A program made the translations under genes and the position numbers. Below are positions 26,681-36,277 of a stretch of 64,000 bases of DNA, piece after piece (position 1 is the stretch's first letter; every line of letters starts with the position of its first letter). The notes under the pieces are model-generated. The model was not told the origin of the DNA, searched no databases, and worked only from the letters and a program-made list of their open reading frames with translations. Origin of the DNA: Neorhizobium galegae bv. orientalis str. HAMBI 540 (lineage in GTDB: Bacteria; Pseudomonadota; Alphaproteobacteria; Rhizobiales; Rhizobiaceae). Location: positions 2,046,001-2,110,000 of the forward strand of contig NZ_HG938353.1 of the NCBI RefSeq assembly GCF_000731315.1. Direction: 5' to 3'.

Positions 26681-27961
26681 ATGAAGATCCTGATTCTCGG
26701 CGCAACCGGCTTTATCGGCTCGGCGGTCTTGCAAAGGCTCGCTGCCGATGGCCATCAGATAACCGGCCTCGGGCGAAACCCGGACAAGGCCCGTCTGAAA
26801 TTGCCTGCGGCCAGATGGGTAAAAGCCGATCTGACGGAATTGTCTGCCGCCGCATGGGGTCCGTTGATCGAGGATCAGGATGTCATCGTCAATTGTGCTG
26901 GTGCCCTCCAGGACGGTCTTTCGGATGATCTTAGGGCCACCCAAGAAAAGGCCATGCTGGCGCTCTACGAAGCGGCAAAGGCCCTCGGTGGCAGATCTAT
27001 CGTGCAGATCTCCGCCCGCACGGATGGCGCAGCCGCTGACCTGCCCTTCCTCACCACCAAACGCCGTGCCGACGAGGCGCTTGCGGAAAACGGCCTGCCC
27101 TTCGTCATTCTGCGGCCGGCGCTCGTCATCGGCCGCAATGCCCATGGCGGCACGGCTCTTCTGCGATCGCTCGCGAGCCTTCCCGGCCTGCTGCCGCTCA
27201 TTCATACGGAAAGCCTGGTCGAAACCGTCTCGCTCGACGATGTCGCCGCCGCGGTTTCCCTTGCTGTCGACGGCACCATCCCGGCCGGCAGCGATCTCGA
27301 TCTCGCCGCCGACAAGACCCTGACGTTGTCCGACCTCGTGAAGCTTCATCGCACCTGGCTCGGCCTGCCTACAGCCACCGTCATCGCATTGCCAGCAGCG
27401 CTTGCGAAACCCGTCACCTGGGCCGCCGATTTCGCCGGACGACTCGGCTGGCGTTCGCCCCTTCGCTCGACGGCGATGACGGTGATGTCGGAAGGCGTCA
27501 GGAGCCTGAGGCCGAAACCTAGCGGCCTCGTTCTGGCAGACGCGGCAGAGACCCTCGCCGCCCATCCGAGCGGCGTCCAGGACCTCTGGTTCGCACGGCT
27601 GTATCTCCTGAAGCCGGTCATCATCCTCACGCTGTCGCTGTTCTGGCTGTTGTCCGGCCTCATCCCGCTCCTCGACCTGAACGCCGCGGCAGCCCAATTT
27701 TCGCCCATCGTGCCGGCCTCCGTCGCCACCGTGATAACGGTCGCGACATGTCTCCTCGACATCCTGCTCGGGTCCGCCGTCCTCGTCCGCCCCTATGCCC
27801 GCAAGGCAATGCTCGGGATGATCCTCACCAGCCTCGCCTACTTGGCAGGCGGCTCGATCCTCGCGCCGCAACTCTGGCTCGATCCGCTTGGTCCCCTCGT
27901 GAAAGTCCTGCCGTCGATCTTCCTCACCCTCGTCTCCCTCGCCATTCTGGACGAACGCTGA
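26681..27961 (+). CDS. NAD(P)-binding SDR fused to DoxX-like membrane domain
   Basis: The 426-residue protein has an N-terminal Rossmann fold with KILILGATGFIGSAVLQRL and an NADP-type loop GLGRNPDKARL, as in atypical SDR/complex I NDUFA9-like proteins. After about residue 300, four hydrophobic segments (starting at LKPVIILTLSLFWLLSGL) form a DoxX-like domain. The start ATG at 26681 places GATGFIG at the N-terminus. It overlaps the DUF2269 gene by one base (TGATG), so the two membrane proteins are probably made together. A redox role at the membrane is inference. Confidence 0.87.
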   Translation: MKILILGATGFIGSAVLQRLAADGHQITGLGRNPDKARLKLPAARWVKADLTELSAAAWGPLIEDQDVIVNCAGALQDGLSDDLRATQEKAMLALYEAAKALGGRSIVQISARTDGAAADLPFLTTKRRADEALAENGLPFVILRPALVIGRNAHGGTALLRSLASLPGLLPLIHTESLVETVSLDDVAAAVSLAVDGTIPAGSDLDLAADKTLTLSDLVKLHRTWLGLPTATVIALPAALAKPVTWAADFAGRLGWRSPLRSTAMTVMSEGVRSLRPKPSGLVLADAAETLAAHPSGVQDLWFARLYLLKPVIILTLSLFWLLSGLIPLLDLNAAAAQFSPIVPASVATVITVATCLLDILLGSAVLVRPYARKAMLGMILTSLAYLAGGSILAPQLWLDPLGPLVKVLPSIFLTLVSLAILDER

Positions 27962-28440
27962 TGGACGCCGAAAGCCTGCTGCGGCTCCTGCATGTGATCG
28001 GCGCCACGGTGCTGCTCGGAACCGGCGCCGGCATCGCCTTTTTCATGGTCGTCGCCCGGCGAACGGAAGATCCGAAACTGATCGCCCACACCGCCGGCAC
28101 CGTCGTGCTGGCGGATACCGTCTTCACCGCCACCGCCGTTATCCTGCAGCCGGTCACCGGCTACCTGCTGGCAAAAAGCATCGGCTGGTCGCTGACGGAT
28201 GGCTGGGTCGCCCTGTCGCTCATTCTCTACGTGGTGACGGGACTGTTCTGGCTGCCGGTCGTCTGGATCCAGATCAAGCTGCGCGATATCGCCCGCATCG
28301 CCTGCGAAGACTCCGCGCCGCTTCCGCCAGAATGGTACCGGCTCTACCGAATCTGGTTTGCCTGCGGCTTCCCGGCCTTCTTCGCGGTCATCGCCATCTT
28401 CTGGCTGATGCTGACGAAGCCGGATATCCCGCTGTTCTGA
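27961..28440 (+). CDS. DUF2269 family integral membrane protein
   Basis: The 159-residue protein has four predicted membrane segments and the DUF2269 pattern LLRLLHVIGATVLLGTGAGIAF at the N-terminus with a conserved His. The start ATG at 27961 shares its A with the stop of the preceding gene. The family is of unknown function; coupling with a DoxX-like protein hints at a common membrane complex. Confidence 0.85.
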   Translation: MDAESLLRLLHVIGATVLLGTGAGIAFFMVVARRTEDPKLIAHTAGTVVLADTVFTATAVILQPVTGYLLAKSIGWSLTDGWVALSLILYVVTGLFWLPVVWIQIKLRDIARIACEDSAPLPPEWYRLYRIWFACGFPAFFAVIAIFWLMLTKPDIPLF

Positions 28441-28580
28441 CGCCCGGAACACCCGGCTCAAGAGACAGGCATCATCATCTCCGAAAATCTTTGGCGATCG
28501 ACGGAATAAATCCGCCCCTGCCGGTGTCTTGACTTAGGTGGCCGATGTGAGGCCGCCATTCAAAACCAGGGAGACGATCC

Positions 28581-28958
28581 ATGAAAACCTTCATTCTCGT
28601 GCCTTTCGCGCTCGCAGCGCTGACCTCGGTCGCTTTTGCCGCCGGTCCTTTCAAGACCGTCAAGACCTCGACCAAAGGCGAGGTTTTGGCCGGTGAAAAG
28701 GGCATGACGCTCTACACCTTCAAGAACGACAAGCCCGGCACCTCCAACTGCTACGACAAGTGCGCCACCAACTGGCCGCCGGTCATGGCCGCTTCCGATG
28801 CGAAGGCTGATGGTGCATACTCCATCGTGACCCGCAAGGACGGGGCCAAGCAGTGGGCGAAGGATGGCATGCCGCTTTATTACTGGGTCAAGGACACCAA
28901 GGAAGGCGACACCACCGGTGACGGCGTGAACGGCGTGTGGGATGTCGCAAAACCCTGA
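28581..28958 (+). CDS. Secreted COG4315-family protein
   Basis: The 125-residue protein has a signal peptide (MKTFILVPFALAALTSVAFAA) and two copies of the family repeat: GMTLYTFKNDKPGTSNCYDKC and GMPLYYWVKDTKEGDTTGDG, each with the Y-x4-D motif. A CYDKCATNWPP segment carries two cysteines that may form a disulfide. The family is periplasmic or lipoprotein-like with unknown function. Its end overlaps the sigma factor gene by 17 bases, so it heads an ECF operon and is probably itself a target. Confidence 0.88.
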   Translation: MKTFILVPFALAALTSVAFAAGPFKTVKTSTKGEVLAGEKGMTLYTFKNDKPGTSNCYDKCATNWPPVMAASDAKADGAYSIVTRKDGAKQWAKDGMPLYYWVKDTKEGDTTGDGVNGVWDVAKP

Positions 28959-29502
28959 TCAATCCACCTCCGGAACGGCGCGCGAGGCACAGGCTCCCGC
29001 GCCGCTTTCCTTCGAGGCACAGATCCTCGCGCTCCTGCCCACCCTCAGGCGCTATTCGCGTAGCCTGACGCGTTCGGACACGGAGAGCGAGGACTTGCTG
29101 CAGGATTGCGTCGAGAAGGCGCTACTGAGCCGTGCCCAATGGCGCGGTTCGAATTTCAAGTCCTGGACCTACAGGATCATGACCAATCTTCATCTGAACG
29201 CGCGCCGGTCGGTCGCGCGGCGTCCCTCCGTCGGCATCGAGGAGGCCGAGACCGTGGCTGCAAGCACGAGCGCCGACGATCCCTTGGAAAAGAACCGCCT
29301 CGTCCAGGCACTGGAAACGCTGCCGAAGGATGCGCGCGCGGTGCTGATGCTGGTGGTCGTCGAAGGTTATGCCTATCAGGAAGTCGCCGACATGCTCGAA
29401 ATTCCGGTCGGCACCGTCATGTCGCGCCTGTCGCGGGCGCGCCAGGCCTTGCGGGAAAAAATGCGGGAGGAAAACGTCATACCATTGCGGAGACCACGAT
29501 GA
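28942..29502 (+). CDS. ECF RNA polymerase sigma factor
   Basis: The 186-residue protein has region 2 (LPTLRRYSRSLTRSDTESEDLLQD, SNFKSWTYRIMTNLHLNARR) and region 4 (LPKDARAVLMLVVVEGYAYQEVADML, IPVGTVMSRLSRARQALRE). These are the standard ECF layout without region 1 or 3. Its stop overlaps the start of the anti-sigma gene (ATGA). It would direct transcription of a stress regulon, including its own operon. Confidence 0.94.
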   Translation: MSQNPDQSTSGTAREAQAPAPLSFEAQILALLPTLRRYSRSLTRSDTESEDLLQDCVEKALLSRAQWRGSNFKSWTYRIMTNLHLNARRSVARRPSVGIEEAETVAASTSADDPLEKNRLVQALETLPKDARAVLMLVVVEGYAYQEVADMLEIPVGTVMSRLSRARQALREKMREENVIPLRRPR

Positions 29503-30284
29503 CCGAAGTCAGATCCGTAACCGAAGCGGAACTGCACGCCTATGTCGACGGCTTCCTCGACGAGGCCGACCGTGCCCGCGTGCAGAGTTTTCTGGCCGAA
29601 AACCCGGAGGCCGCGCAGATGGTGAGCGACTGGCAGGAGCAGAACGACGAATTGCACGCCGCCTTCGCCGGACACGAACGATCGAAACCGACCGATATCC
29701 AGCTTCTCACCGGCGGTCTGGCGCGCGCCCATACCCGGCCGTCCCGCCGCTTCGCGCTCGCTGCGGCCGCAGTTCTGATCTTCGCAGCCGGCGCGCTGGG
29801 CGGCCATTACGGCCCGATTCTGTTCCAGAGCCCGGATATCCAGCTTGCTGATACCGAAATCCTGCCCCGCGAGGCCCGCAACGCCTTCCTCGTTTATGCG
29901 AGCGAAGTGCGCCATCCGGTCGAAGTGTTCGCCAACGAAGAGACGCATCTCGCCAACTGGCTTGGCAAGCGACTGTCGATCGCCAATCTCAAAGTGCCGA
30001 ACCTGCAAACGATGGGCTTCAAGCTGGTCGGCGGTCGCCTGCTACCGGTCGGCGGCAAGCCGGGCGCCATGTTCATGTACGAGGACCAGACGGGCCAGCG
30101 CCTGACCGTGCTCGTCGGCCGCAACAAGGAAAACCGCACGACCAGCTTCCGCTTCGCCTCCGCCAACACTGTCGAGACCTTCTACTGGATCGACGGCGAA
30201 CTCGGCTATGCGGTCACCGGCGAAATCTCCCGCGACATGCTGCGCCGGATCGCCGAGGAATGTTACCGGCAGTTTCCGTCCTGA
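29499..30284 (+). CDS. Anti-sigma factor, membrane-anchored
   Basis: The 261-residue protein has an N-terminal anti-sigma region (EAELHAYVDGFLDEADRARVQSFL; His-7 to His-9 residues spaced as in zinc-less Asp-rich RsgI/ChrR types), a single membrane segment at about 80-100 (FALAAAAVLIFAAGALGG) and a periplasmic sensor part of about 160 residues. It is coupled to the sigma gene by a 4-base overlap and should hold it inactive until an envelope signal. No CxxC zinc motif is present. Confidence 0.88.
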   Translation: MTEVRSVTEAELHAYVDGFLDEADRARVQSFLAENPEAAQMVSDWQEQNDELHAAFAGHERSKPTDIQLLTGGLARAHTRPSRRFALAAAAVLIFAAGALGGHYGPILFQSPDIQLADTEILPREARNAFLVYASEVRHPVEVFANEETHLANWLGKRLSIANLKVPNLQTMGFKLVGGRLLPVGGKPGAMFMYEDQTGQRLTVLVGRNKENRTTSFRFASANTVETFYWIDGELGYAVTGEISRDMLRRIAEECYRQFPS

Positions 30285-30340
30285 CCGCGAAGGGGCCTTT
30301 CGAAAGCCCCTCCTCCGACCCCTGTCTGCGCCGAATCTCC

Positions 30341-30730
30341 CTACCGCTGCGGATCGTTGGCCAACTCGATGGGCCTGCCGTGCGGCGTCGCCTCGGCGGC
30401 CCGCTGCCAACTCCGCTGCAGCGCCAGGATCGTCTCGCCGTCCGCCACGCCTTTGCCCACCAGCAGGCCGGAGAGTGCCGCGGCCCAGCAGTCGAAATAG
30501 TCGCTGCCGTCCTCGGCCCTGCCGGGCTTATGGACCTCGCTCGAAAGCGCCTCGGCCCATTCGCTCCAGGTGAACAGTCCGCGCTCGTGCAGATGCACGG
30601 TCATCGCAAAGGCTTCCGCCGCCCAGGGCTCCGGAAACACCGGATCACCCTCTGGTGACTTCGGCAATCCGGGCGACTGCACCAATGCCGAGGGTGTCTC
30701 ACACGCGCTCAAGATAGCTCTCCCAGGCAT
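30341..30730 (-). CDS. Nitrile hydratase accessory/activator protein
   Basis: The 129-residue protein matches the small activator (P14K-like) of cobalt nitrile hydratase: FPEPWAAEAFAMTVHLHERGLFTWSEWAEAL and GSDYFDCWAAALSGLLV. Such proteins help load cobalt and oxidise the active-site cysteines. The gene overlaps the beta-subunit gene by 32 bases, so the ATG at 30730 may be too early; a TTG at about 30709 is possible. It is the last gene of the operon. Confidence 0.9.
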   Translation of the reverse strand: MPGRAILSACETPSALVQSPGLPKSPEGDPVFPEPWAAEAFAMTVHLHERGLFTWSEWAEALSSEVHKPGRAEDGSDYFDCWAAALSGLLVGKGVADGETILALQRSWQRAAEATPHGRPIELANDPQR

Positions 30731-31358
30731 CGATCGAGAGCGTCAGCGTCGGATCGGCGCCCTCGCCCCAAATTTCTGCGCCGTCGAACACGATCGTATA
30801 AACCCATTGCGGGTTCTCGCCCTTGCCATGCGCATTGTCGTCCGGAAACACAAAGGAACCCTGCACGGCCTCGACGAAACCGATTTTGGCGCGGGCATAA
30901 CGCGGCAGCCGCGTGTGGGTCTCCGGGTTGAAGTTGCGTGCCCGCACCCGGTCGCCCGGCTGGAACCGTGGCTCGGTCCCGACCGGCCGGTCGCAGGGAC
31001 CGCCTTTGGCCAGCACGCCGGGCACCATGTCCGCCCTCAGGATGCGCTTCGGCGTAGCCGGCTCCATCTGCTTGTGGCCCGCATCGATTTCGGCCTTGGA
31101 TGCGAAACCATGGCGTTCCAGCAACACTTCCAGCGCCCGCGTCCAGATCTCGTAATAGCTGGCGCCCAGATACTCCGATGGGGGGATACTTTCTCGCGCA
31201 TGCCGGCTTTCGTCGATCGTCCATGCGCCGAACGCACCGCTCGACAGCGTCAGCCCCAGAGCCCGCTTCTCCCATTCCGCATGGAAATAGGGCTCGTCCT
31301 TTTCCGGCGCCACCGGCCCGAAACCCATCTGCCCACCGAGATCGTGCGGCCCGTTCAT
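30699..31358 (-). CDS. nthB: Nitrile hydratase beta subunit
   Basis: The 219-residue protein begins [16 protein letters not shown], the hallmark of beta subunits, and ends with the SH3-like domain region [25 protein letters not shown]. The subunit pairs with alpha to form the site hydrating nitriles to amides. Start and alpha stop overlap by four bases (ATGA), implying 1:1 production. Confidence 0.96.
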   Translation of the reverse strand: MNGPHDLGGQMGFGPVAPEKDEPYFHAEWEKRALGLTLSSGAFGAWTIDESRHARESIPPSEYLGASYYEIWTRALEVLLERHGFASKAEIDAGHKQMEPATPKRILRADMVPGVLAKGGPCDRPVGTEPRFQPGDRVRARNFNPETHTRLPRYARAKIGFVEAVQGSFVFPDDNAHGKGENPQWVYTIVFDGAEIWGEGADPTLTLSIDAWESYLERV

Positions 31359-32002
31359 GGCTTAACTCCGGCGACTGCCGTGCCGATCATCGCGTCGCGA
31401 CTGACGAGGTCGGCAAGCGCCTCCTCGCTCAAACCGTCCGTAGCCTCCGGCCGCTCGGGGATCACCAGATAGCGCAGTTCGGCGGTCGAATCCCAGACGC
31501 GGATCTTCTTGGTCTCCGGCAGGGTCAGGCCGAATTCGGCCAACACATTGCGCGGATCGATGACCGCGCGCGAGCGATAGGCCGGCGCCTTGTACCAGAC
31601 CGGCGGTAGGCCCAGCACCGCCCACGGGTAACAGGAGCACAGCGTGCAGACGACGAGGTTGTGGGTGTCGGGCGTATTGAACACCGCCCGCATGTGTTCG
31701 CCCTGCCGGCCGGTATAGCCGAGGCTGGCAATCGCCGCGGTCGCATCGGTTCTCAGCCATTCGGCGAAATCCGGATCGCTCCAGGCCTTGGCGACCACTC
31801 GGGCGCCGTTGCGGGGGCCGATCTTCGTCTCATAGGTCTCGACGATCGCATCGATCGCCTTCGGATCGATCAACCCCTTTTCGGTCAGCACGGTTTCGAG
31901 CGCTTTTACGCGCGCCTGCATGTCGCTGTAGCGGTTGTCGTGGTCATGGCCCTGCTGGTGGTCTTGCCCATGGTCGTGATCGTGGTGATGATGTGTAGAC
32001 AT
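31355..32002 (-). CDS. nthA: Nitrile hydratase alpha subunit, cobalt type
   Basis: The 215-residue catalytic subunit carries the metal-binding motif [10 protein letters not shown] with Cys119, Cys122 and Cys124. Thr in CTLCSC marks the noncorrin cobalt type; iron enzymes have Ser. The second and third Cys are normally oxidised to sulfinate/sulfenate. The N-terminus (residues 4-22) is very rich in His and Asp, suited to cobalt capture. The ATG at 32002 has a GGGAGA upstream; the frame continues further but without signals. The operon is lysE, nthA, nthB, activator. Confidence 0.97.
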   Translation of the reverse strand: MSTHHHHDHDHGQDHQQGHDHDNRYSDMQARVKALETVLTEKGLIDPKAIDAIVETYETKIGPRNGARVVAKAWSDPDFAEWLRTDATAAIASLGYTGRQGEHMRAVFNTPDTHNLVVCTLCSCYPWAVLGLPPVWYKAPAYRSRAVIDPRNVLAEFGLTLPETKKIRVWDSTAELRYLVIPERPEATDGLSEEALADLVSRDAMIGTAVAGVKP

Positions 32003-32013
32003 GGTTGTCTCCC

Positions 32014-32607
32014 TCACTTCAACATCGGCCAGAGGCTTGCGACAAGCAAGAGCGCCATGGTGATGTTGAACCATTTCAGCCGCGCCGGCACCGACAACCA
32101 TTCGCGCAACGCCGAACCGAAACCGGCCCAGGTCGAAACGCTCGGCACGTTGACGGCGGCGAACGCCAGCCCGACGAGCATCACGGTCGGCAGGTAATAT
32201 TCCGGGTTCGTATAGGTCGCCATGGCCGTGACCGCCATGACCCAGGCCTTCGGATTGACCCATTGAAAGGCCGCCGCGCCAATAAACGTCATTGGTGCGG
32301 CACCCGTCTTGCCATCCGAGAGACTGCGTGACGTGCCGATCTTCCAGGCGACCCAGAGCAGATAGGCGCCGCCGGCGAATTTCAGGGTCGTATAGACGAC
32401 CGGCACCGAATGCAGCAGCGCGCCGAGGCCAAGGCCGACCGCGATCAGCAGCGACAGAAAACCGATACCGATGCCGAGCATATGGGGAATTGTCCGCGTA
32501 AAGCCGAAATTTACGCCCGATGCGAACAGCATCATATTGTTCGGCCCCGGCGTGATCGAGGTGGTGAAGGCGAACAGGACGAGGGCCAGAAAGGTCTCCA
32601 GCGACAT
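32014..32607 (-). CDS. LysE/RhtB family amino acid exporter
   Basis: The 197-residue membrane protein has five to six hydrophobic segments and the family signature [17 protein letters not shown] near the N-terminus, plus [12 protein letters not shown]. LysE-type proteins export amino acids. The ATG at 32607 is preceded by AGGAG at ideal spacing; an ATG six codons earlier has none. It is 11 nt upstream of nthA and in the same orientation, so it is cotranscribed with the nitrile hydratase genes. Confidence 0.92.
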   Translation of the reverse strand: MSLETFLALVLFAFTTSITPGPNNMMLFASGVNFGFTRTIPHMLGIGIGFLSLLIAVGLGLGALLHSVPVVYTTLKFAGGAYLLWVAWKIGTSRSLSDGKTGAAPMTFIGAAAFQWVNPKAWVMAVTAMATYTNPEYYLPTVMLVGLAFAAVNVPSVSTWAGFGSALREWLSVPARLKWFNITMALLLVASLWPMLK

Positions 32608-32781
32608 ATTTTCTCCTAACGCCAATCCGCCCCGGTTATCTCGACCATCTCGTTTCCCGGATGGCCTGTCTTTTCGTGATAAGATCGTTGGACATGATCT
32701 TCAAGCGGAACTTGGCAGCTTCAATCGAAGCCATATCTGAGTAGGATGGACTTCTCCAGACGCGACAGATCGAGGCCCGCT

Positions 32782-33624
32782 ATGTCCGACATCCCGACAG
32801 TCACCCTGCCCTCCGGCATTTCGGTCCCGGCGCTCGGCCTCGGCACATGGCAGATGGGCGAGGACAGCCGCAAGGCCGAGGCAGAGATCGAGAGCCTGAA
32901 GCGAGGCCTTGATCTCGGCCTGACGTTGATCGACACGGCAGAAATGTATGGCGAGGGCGGCGCCGAGAAGATTACGGCACAAGCGATCGCCGGCCGGCGG
33001 GACCAGGTGTTTCTGGTCAGCAAGGTCTATCCCTGGAACGCCAGCCGCAAGGGTGTCGTCGAGGCCTGCGAACGCAGCCTCGACCGGCTGAAGACCGACC
33101 GGCTCGACCTCTATCTCCTGCATTGGCGCGGCGAACATCCGCTGACCGAAACCGTCGCCGGTTTCGAGGAACTGCGCCGGGCCGGCAAGATCGGCGCCTG
33201 GGGCGTCTCCAATTTCGATCTCGATGACATGCTGGAACTGATGGAGGTGCCGGATGGCGGAAACTGCGCCGCAAACCAGGTGCTCTACAATCTCTCCCGC
33301 CGCGGCATCGAATACGATCTTCTGCCCTGGTGCCAGGAACGCGGCATCCCGGTGATGGCCTATTCGCCGATCGAACAGGGCCGGCTTGCCAGAAGCGGCG
33401 AACTGATCCGCATCGCCAAGGCCTATCAGGCGACGCCGGCACAGGTGGCGCTCGCCTTTCTCTTGGAGCGCGACGGCGTCATCGCCATCCCCAAATCCGC
33501 CAATCCTGACCGCGTCGCGGAAAACGCCGAGGCGGTCGACCTGGATCTCAGCGAGGCGGACTGGACGGCCCTCGACGCCGCCTTCCCGCCACCGTCGCGC
33601 AAGGCGCCATTGGCGATGATCTAG
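32782..33624 (+). CDS. Aldo/keto reductase
   Basis: The 280-residue TIM-barrel oxidoreductase has the tetrad Asp/Tyr in [11 protein letters not shown], Lys in [11 protein letters not shown] and His in LYLLHWRGE. The NADPH-binding region is [18 protein letters not shown]. The start ATG at 32782 has GAGG 6 nt upstream and gives the usual N-terminus [12 protein letters not shown]. It reduces aldehydes or ketones; the substrate is unknown. It is divergent from the lysE-nitrile hydratase operon. Confidence 0.93.
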   Translation: MSDIPTVTLPSGISVPALGLGTWQMGEDSRKAEAEIESLKRGLDLGLTLIDTAEMYGEGGAEKITAQAIAGRRDQVFLVSKVYPWNASRKGVVEACERSLDRLKTDRLDLYLLHWRGEHPLTETVAGFEELRRAGKIGAWGVSNFDLDDMLELMEVPDGGNCAANQVLYNLSRRGIEYDLLPWCQERGIPVMAYSPIEQGRLARSGELIRIAKAYQATPAQVALAFLLERDGVIAIPKSANPDRVAENAEAVDLDLSEADWTALDAAFPPPSRKAPLAMI

Positions 33625-33697
33625 TCGAGATCAGGCGTTCGACGTTTCGCCATCAGCGTGTCGAACGCCCGCAAGACATCGCTCTCCGCCCGACCCG

Positions 33698-34270
33698 TTA
33701 CATCCCCTGCGGACCGCGGTTCATCGCCGCGATCCCGGTGCGGCAGACTTCAACCAGGCCAAGCGGCTTCATGATCGCCACGAACTGGTCGATCTTGGAG
33801 GATTTGCCGGTGATTTCCAGGATGAAATGCTCGACGGTCGCATCGACGACCTTGGCGTGGAAGGCATCCGCGAGCCGCAGCGTCTCGGCGCGGTGGTCAC
33901 CTTGGCCGACAACCTTGACCAGCGCCACCTCGCGCTCGATTGGCCGTTCCTGGCCGAGTGCATAGGCACGAACCGTCAGGTCAACGACCCGGTGCACCGG
34001 CACGATGCGTTCGAGCTGCGCCTTGATCTGTTCGAGCACCGTCGGCGTGCCGCGCGTGACGATCGTGATGCGGGATAGGTGAGCTTCATGTTCCGTTTCC
34101 GAAACCGTCAGGCTCTCGATATTGTAGCCGCGGCCGGAAAACAGGCCGATTACCCGTGCGAGGACACCGGGTTCGTTGGCGACGAGAACCGAAAGCGTGT
34201 GGCTTTCGGCTTTCGCCGTCTCGGGAGCGATGAAGTAGGCAGATCCAGTCGGTTGCTGATGCGCATTCAT
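33698..34270 (-). CDS. ilvH: Acetolactate synthase small (regulatory) subunit
   Basis: The 190-residue subunit has the ACT domain HTLSVLVANEPGVLARVIGLFSGRGYNIESL at about residues 21-52, which binds valine for feedback inhibition, and the C-terminal domain (VDATVEHFILEITGKSSKID). It activates the large subunit. It lies 50 nt after ilvB and is presumably in the same attenuated operon. Confidence 0.96.
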   Translation of the reverse strand: MNAHQQPTGSAYFIAPETAKAESHTLSVLVANEPGVLARVIGLFSGRGYNIESLTVSETEHEAHLSRITIVTRGTPTVLEQIKAQLERIVPVHRVVDLTVRAYALGQERPIEREVALVKVVGQGDHRAETLRLADAFHAKVVDATVEHFILEITGKSSKIDQFVAIMKPLGLVEVCRTGIAAMNRGPQGM

Positions 34271-34320
34271 TATCTTAGGTCCATTTCCTCAGAAATTTGT
34301 TGAAGGATGTGCAGCCCGCC

Positions 34321-36129
34321 TTAGACGAGCTGGCGACCCTTGGCATCGATGGCATTGGCAACCGCTTCATCTGTGGCTTCGTCCGGCAGCAGCATCTCGT
34401 TATGCGCCTTGCCCGAGGGGATCATCGGGAAGCAGTTGGCGAGATTGGCGACGCGGCAATCGAAGATCACCGGCTTCTTGACGGCGATCATCTCCTCGAT
34501 CTTGTCGTCGAGCTCCTTCGGATCGTCGCAGTAGATGCCGACGGCGCCATAGGCTTCCGCGAGCTTGACGAAGTCCGGCATCGCTTCCGTATAGGAGTTC
34601 GACAAGCGGTTGCCGTGCAGCAGCTGCTGCCACTGACGGACCATGCCCATGTACTGGTTGTTCAGAATAAAGATCTTGACCGGCAGGTTATGCTGGATGG
34701 CGCAGGACATTTCCTGGATGCACATCTGGATCGATGCGTCGCCGGCAACGTCGATGACGAGGGCGTCCGGATGCGCCACCTGAACGCCGATCGCCGCCGG
34801 CAGGCCATAACCCATGGTGCCGAGGCCGCCCGAGGTCATCCAGCGGTTCGGCTCCTCGAACTCGAGGAACTGTGCCGCCCACATCTGGTGCTGGCCGACT
34901 TCCGTGGTGATGTAGGTGTCATGCCCCCTGGTTGCCTCGAAAAGGCGCTGCAGCGCATATTGCGGCATGATGACATCGTTGGAATGCTTGTAGGAAAAGC
35001 TCTTGCGAGCCCGCCAGCGGTCGATCTGGCTCCACCATTCCTCGGTCTGCGCCTTGGCCGGCTTCTTAGGCAGGGCGCGCCACAGGCGTATCATGTCTCC
35101 GAGAACGCTGCCGACATCGCCGAGGATCGGGATGTCAACATGTACGTTCTTGTTGATCGAGGACGGATCGATATCGATATGGACCTTGCGCGAATTCGGT
35201 GAAAATGCATTGAGGCGGCCGGTAATACGGTCGTCGAAACGGGCGCCGATGCAGACCATGACGTCGCAGTCATGCATCGCCATGTTCGCCTCGTAGGAGC
35301 CGTGCATGCCGAGCATGCCGAGCCAGTTCTTTCCGGAAGCCGGATAGGTACCGAGCCCCATCAGCGTCGAAGTGATCGGGAAATCGCTGATCTCGACCAG
35401 CTCGCGCAGCAGCCGCGAGGCTTCCGGACCGGAATTGACGACGCCACCGCCAGTGTAGAGGATCGGCCGGCGCGCCGAGGCCATCAGCTCGATGGCCGCC
35501 TGGATAGCGTTGATGTCGCCCTGGGTGCGCGGCTGATAACTGGTGTTCTGGGCGATCTCCGGCTTCGGCGTATAGGTGCCGGTCGCAAACTGGACGTCCT
35601 TCGGGATGTCGACGACGACCGGACCTGGCCGCCCGGTCTGGGCGATGCGGAAGGCCTCGTGGATGATGCCGGCCAGTTCGTTGACGTCCTTGACCAGCCA
35701 GTTGTGCTTGGTGCAGGGCCGGGTGATGCCGACGGTGTCGCATTCCTGGAAGGCGTCCGAGCCGATCAGCGTCGTCGGGACCTGACCCGAGAGGCAGACC
35801 AGCGGAACCGAATCCATCAGCGCATCCTGGAGCGGGGTGACGGCATTGGTGGCGCCTGGACCGGAGGTCACCAGCATGACCCCGACCTTGCCGGTGGAGC
35901 GGGCATAACCTTCGGCCGCATGGCCGGCGCCCTGCTCGTGGCGCACGAGAATGTGCTGAATGTCGTCCTGCTGGAAGATCTCGTCATAGATCGGCAGGAC
36001 GGCGCCGCCCGGATATCCGAAGATATGTTCGACGCCATTGTCCTTCAGAGCCTTCAGGACGATCTCCGCGCCAGTCATCCGGTTATCTGGCATCTGATCA
36101 TCTGGCATCTGGTTGTTCGTATCCGTCAT
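34321..36129 (-). CDS. ilvB: Acetolactate synthase large (catalytic) subunit
   Basis: The ThDP-dependent enzyme joins two pyruvates, or pyruvate and 2-oxobutyrate, in branched-chain amino acid synthesis. The 602 residues show VEHIFGYPGGAVLPIYDEI, the activating Glu in RHEQGAGHAAEGYARSTGK, FAD/valine-region ARRPILYTGGGVVNSG, and the ThDP motif GDASIQMCIQEMSCAIQ...NNQYMGMVRQW. A methionine/aspartate/asparagine-rich N-terminal tail of about 18 residues with repeated QMPD/RM units precedes the fold. The gene is preceded by a leader peptide and terminator (36192-36307). Confidence 0.97.
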   Translation of the reverse strand: MTDTNNQMPDDQMPDNRMTGAEIVLKALKDNGVEHIFGYPGGAVLPIYDEIFQQDDIQHILVRHEQGAGHAAEGYARSTGKVGVMLVTSGPGATNAVTPLQDALMDSVPLVCLSGQVPTTLIGSDAFQECDTVGITRPCTKHNWLVKDVNELAGIIHEAFRIAQTGRPGPVVVDIPKDVQFATGTYTPKPEIAQNTSYQPRTQGDINAIQAAIELMASARRPILYTGGGVVNSGPEASRLLRELVEISDFPITSTLMGLGTYPASGKNWLGMLGMHGSYEANMAMHDCDVMVCIGARFDDRITGRLNAFSPNSRKVHIDIDPSSINKNVHVDIPILGDVGSVLGDMIRLWRALPKKPAKAQTEEWWSQIDRWRARKSFSYKHSNDVIMPQYALQRLFEATRGHDTYITTEVGQHQMWAAQFLEFEEPNRWMTSGGLGTMGYGLPAAIGVQVAHPDALVIDVAGDASIQMCIQEMSCAIQHNLPVKIFILNNQYMGMVRQWQQLLHGNRLSNSYTEAMPDFVKLAEAYGAVGIYCDDPKELDDKIEEMIAVKKPVIFDCRVANLANCFPMIPSGKAHNEMLLPDEATDEAVANAIDAKGRQLV

Positions 36130-36191
36130 TGTCTTGGTCCATTCGCTGCTGGATTTTTACCGGCGGCTCCTCCGAGCCGGATTGAAGGCAT

Positions 36192-36216
36192 AAAAAAAGG
36201 CCCCTAGGAGGAGCCT
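36192..36216 (-). terminator. Attenuator terminator before ilvB
   Basis: On the minus strand AGGCTCCTCCTAGGGGCCTTTTTTT forms a GGCTCC/GGGGCC stem (one G-U pair) with a TCCTA loop and seven Ts. It sits after a branched-chain-rich leader peptide and before the ilvB start, the standard place for an attenuation terminator. Confidence 0.85.
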
Positions 36217-36220
36217 GTCT

Positions 36221-36277
36221 TTCCGCGCATGGGTGGCTATCGCCGGACGGTTACACCGTCCTGCCCATGCGCGTTCC
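36221..36277 (-). promoter_or_regulatory. Long leader hairpin overlapping the ilv leader peptide stop
   Basis: CGCGCATGGG and CCCATGCGCG are complementary over 10 bp and enclose an inner hairpin GGACGG-tgtaa-CCGTCC that contains the leader stop codon. This is the kind of structure a stalled ribosome would disrupt. Which alternative pairing sets the terminator state needs folding. Confidence 0.65.

Noticed and set aside
26648..27871. 407-codon minus-strand frame
   Set aside because: Antisense to the SDR-DoxX gene; low-complexity Arg/Glu/Gly composition.
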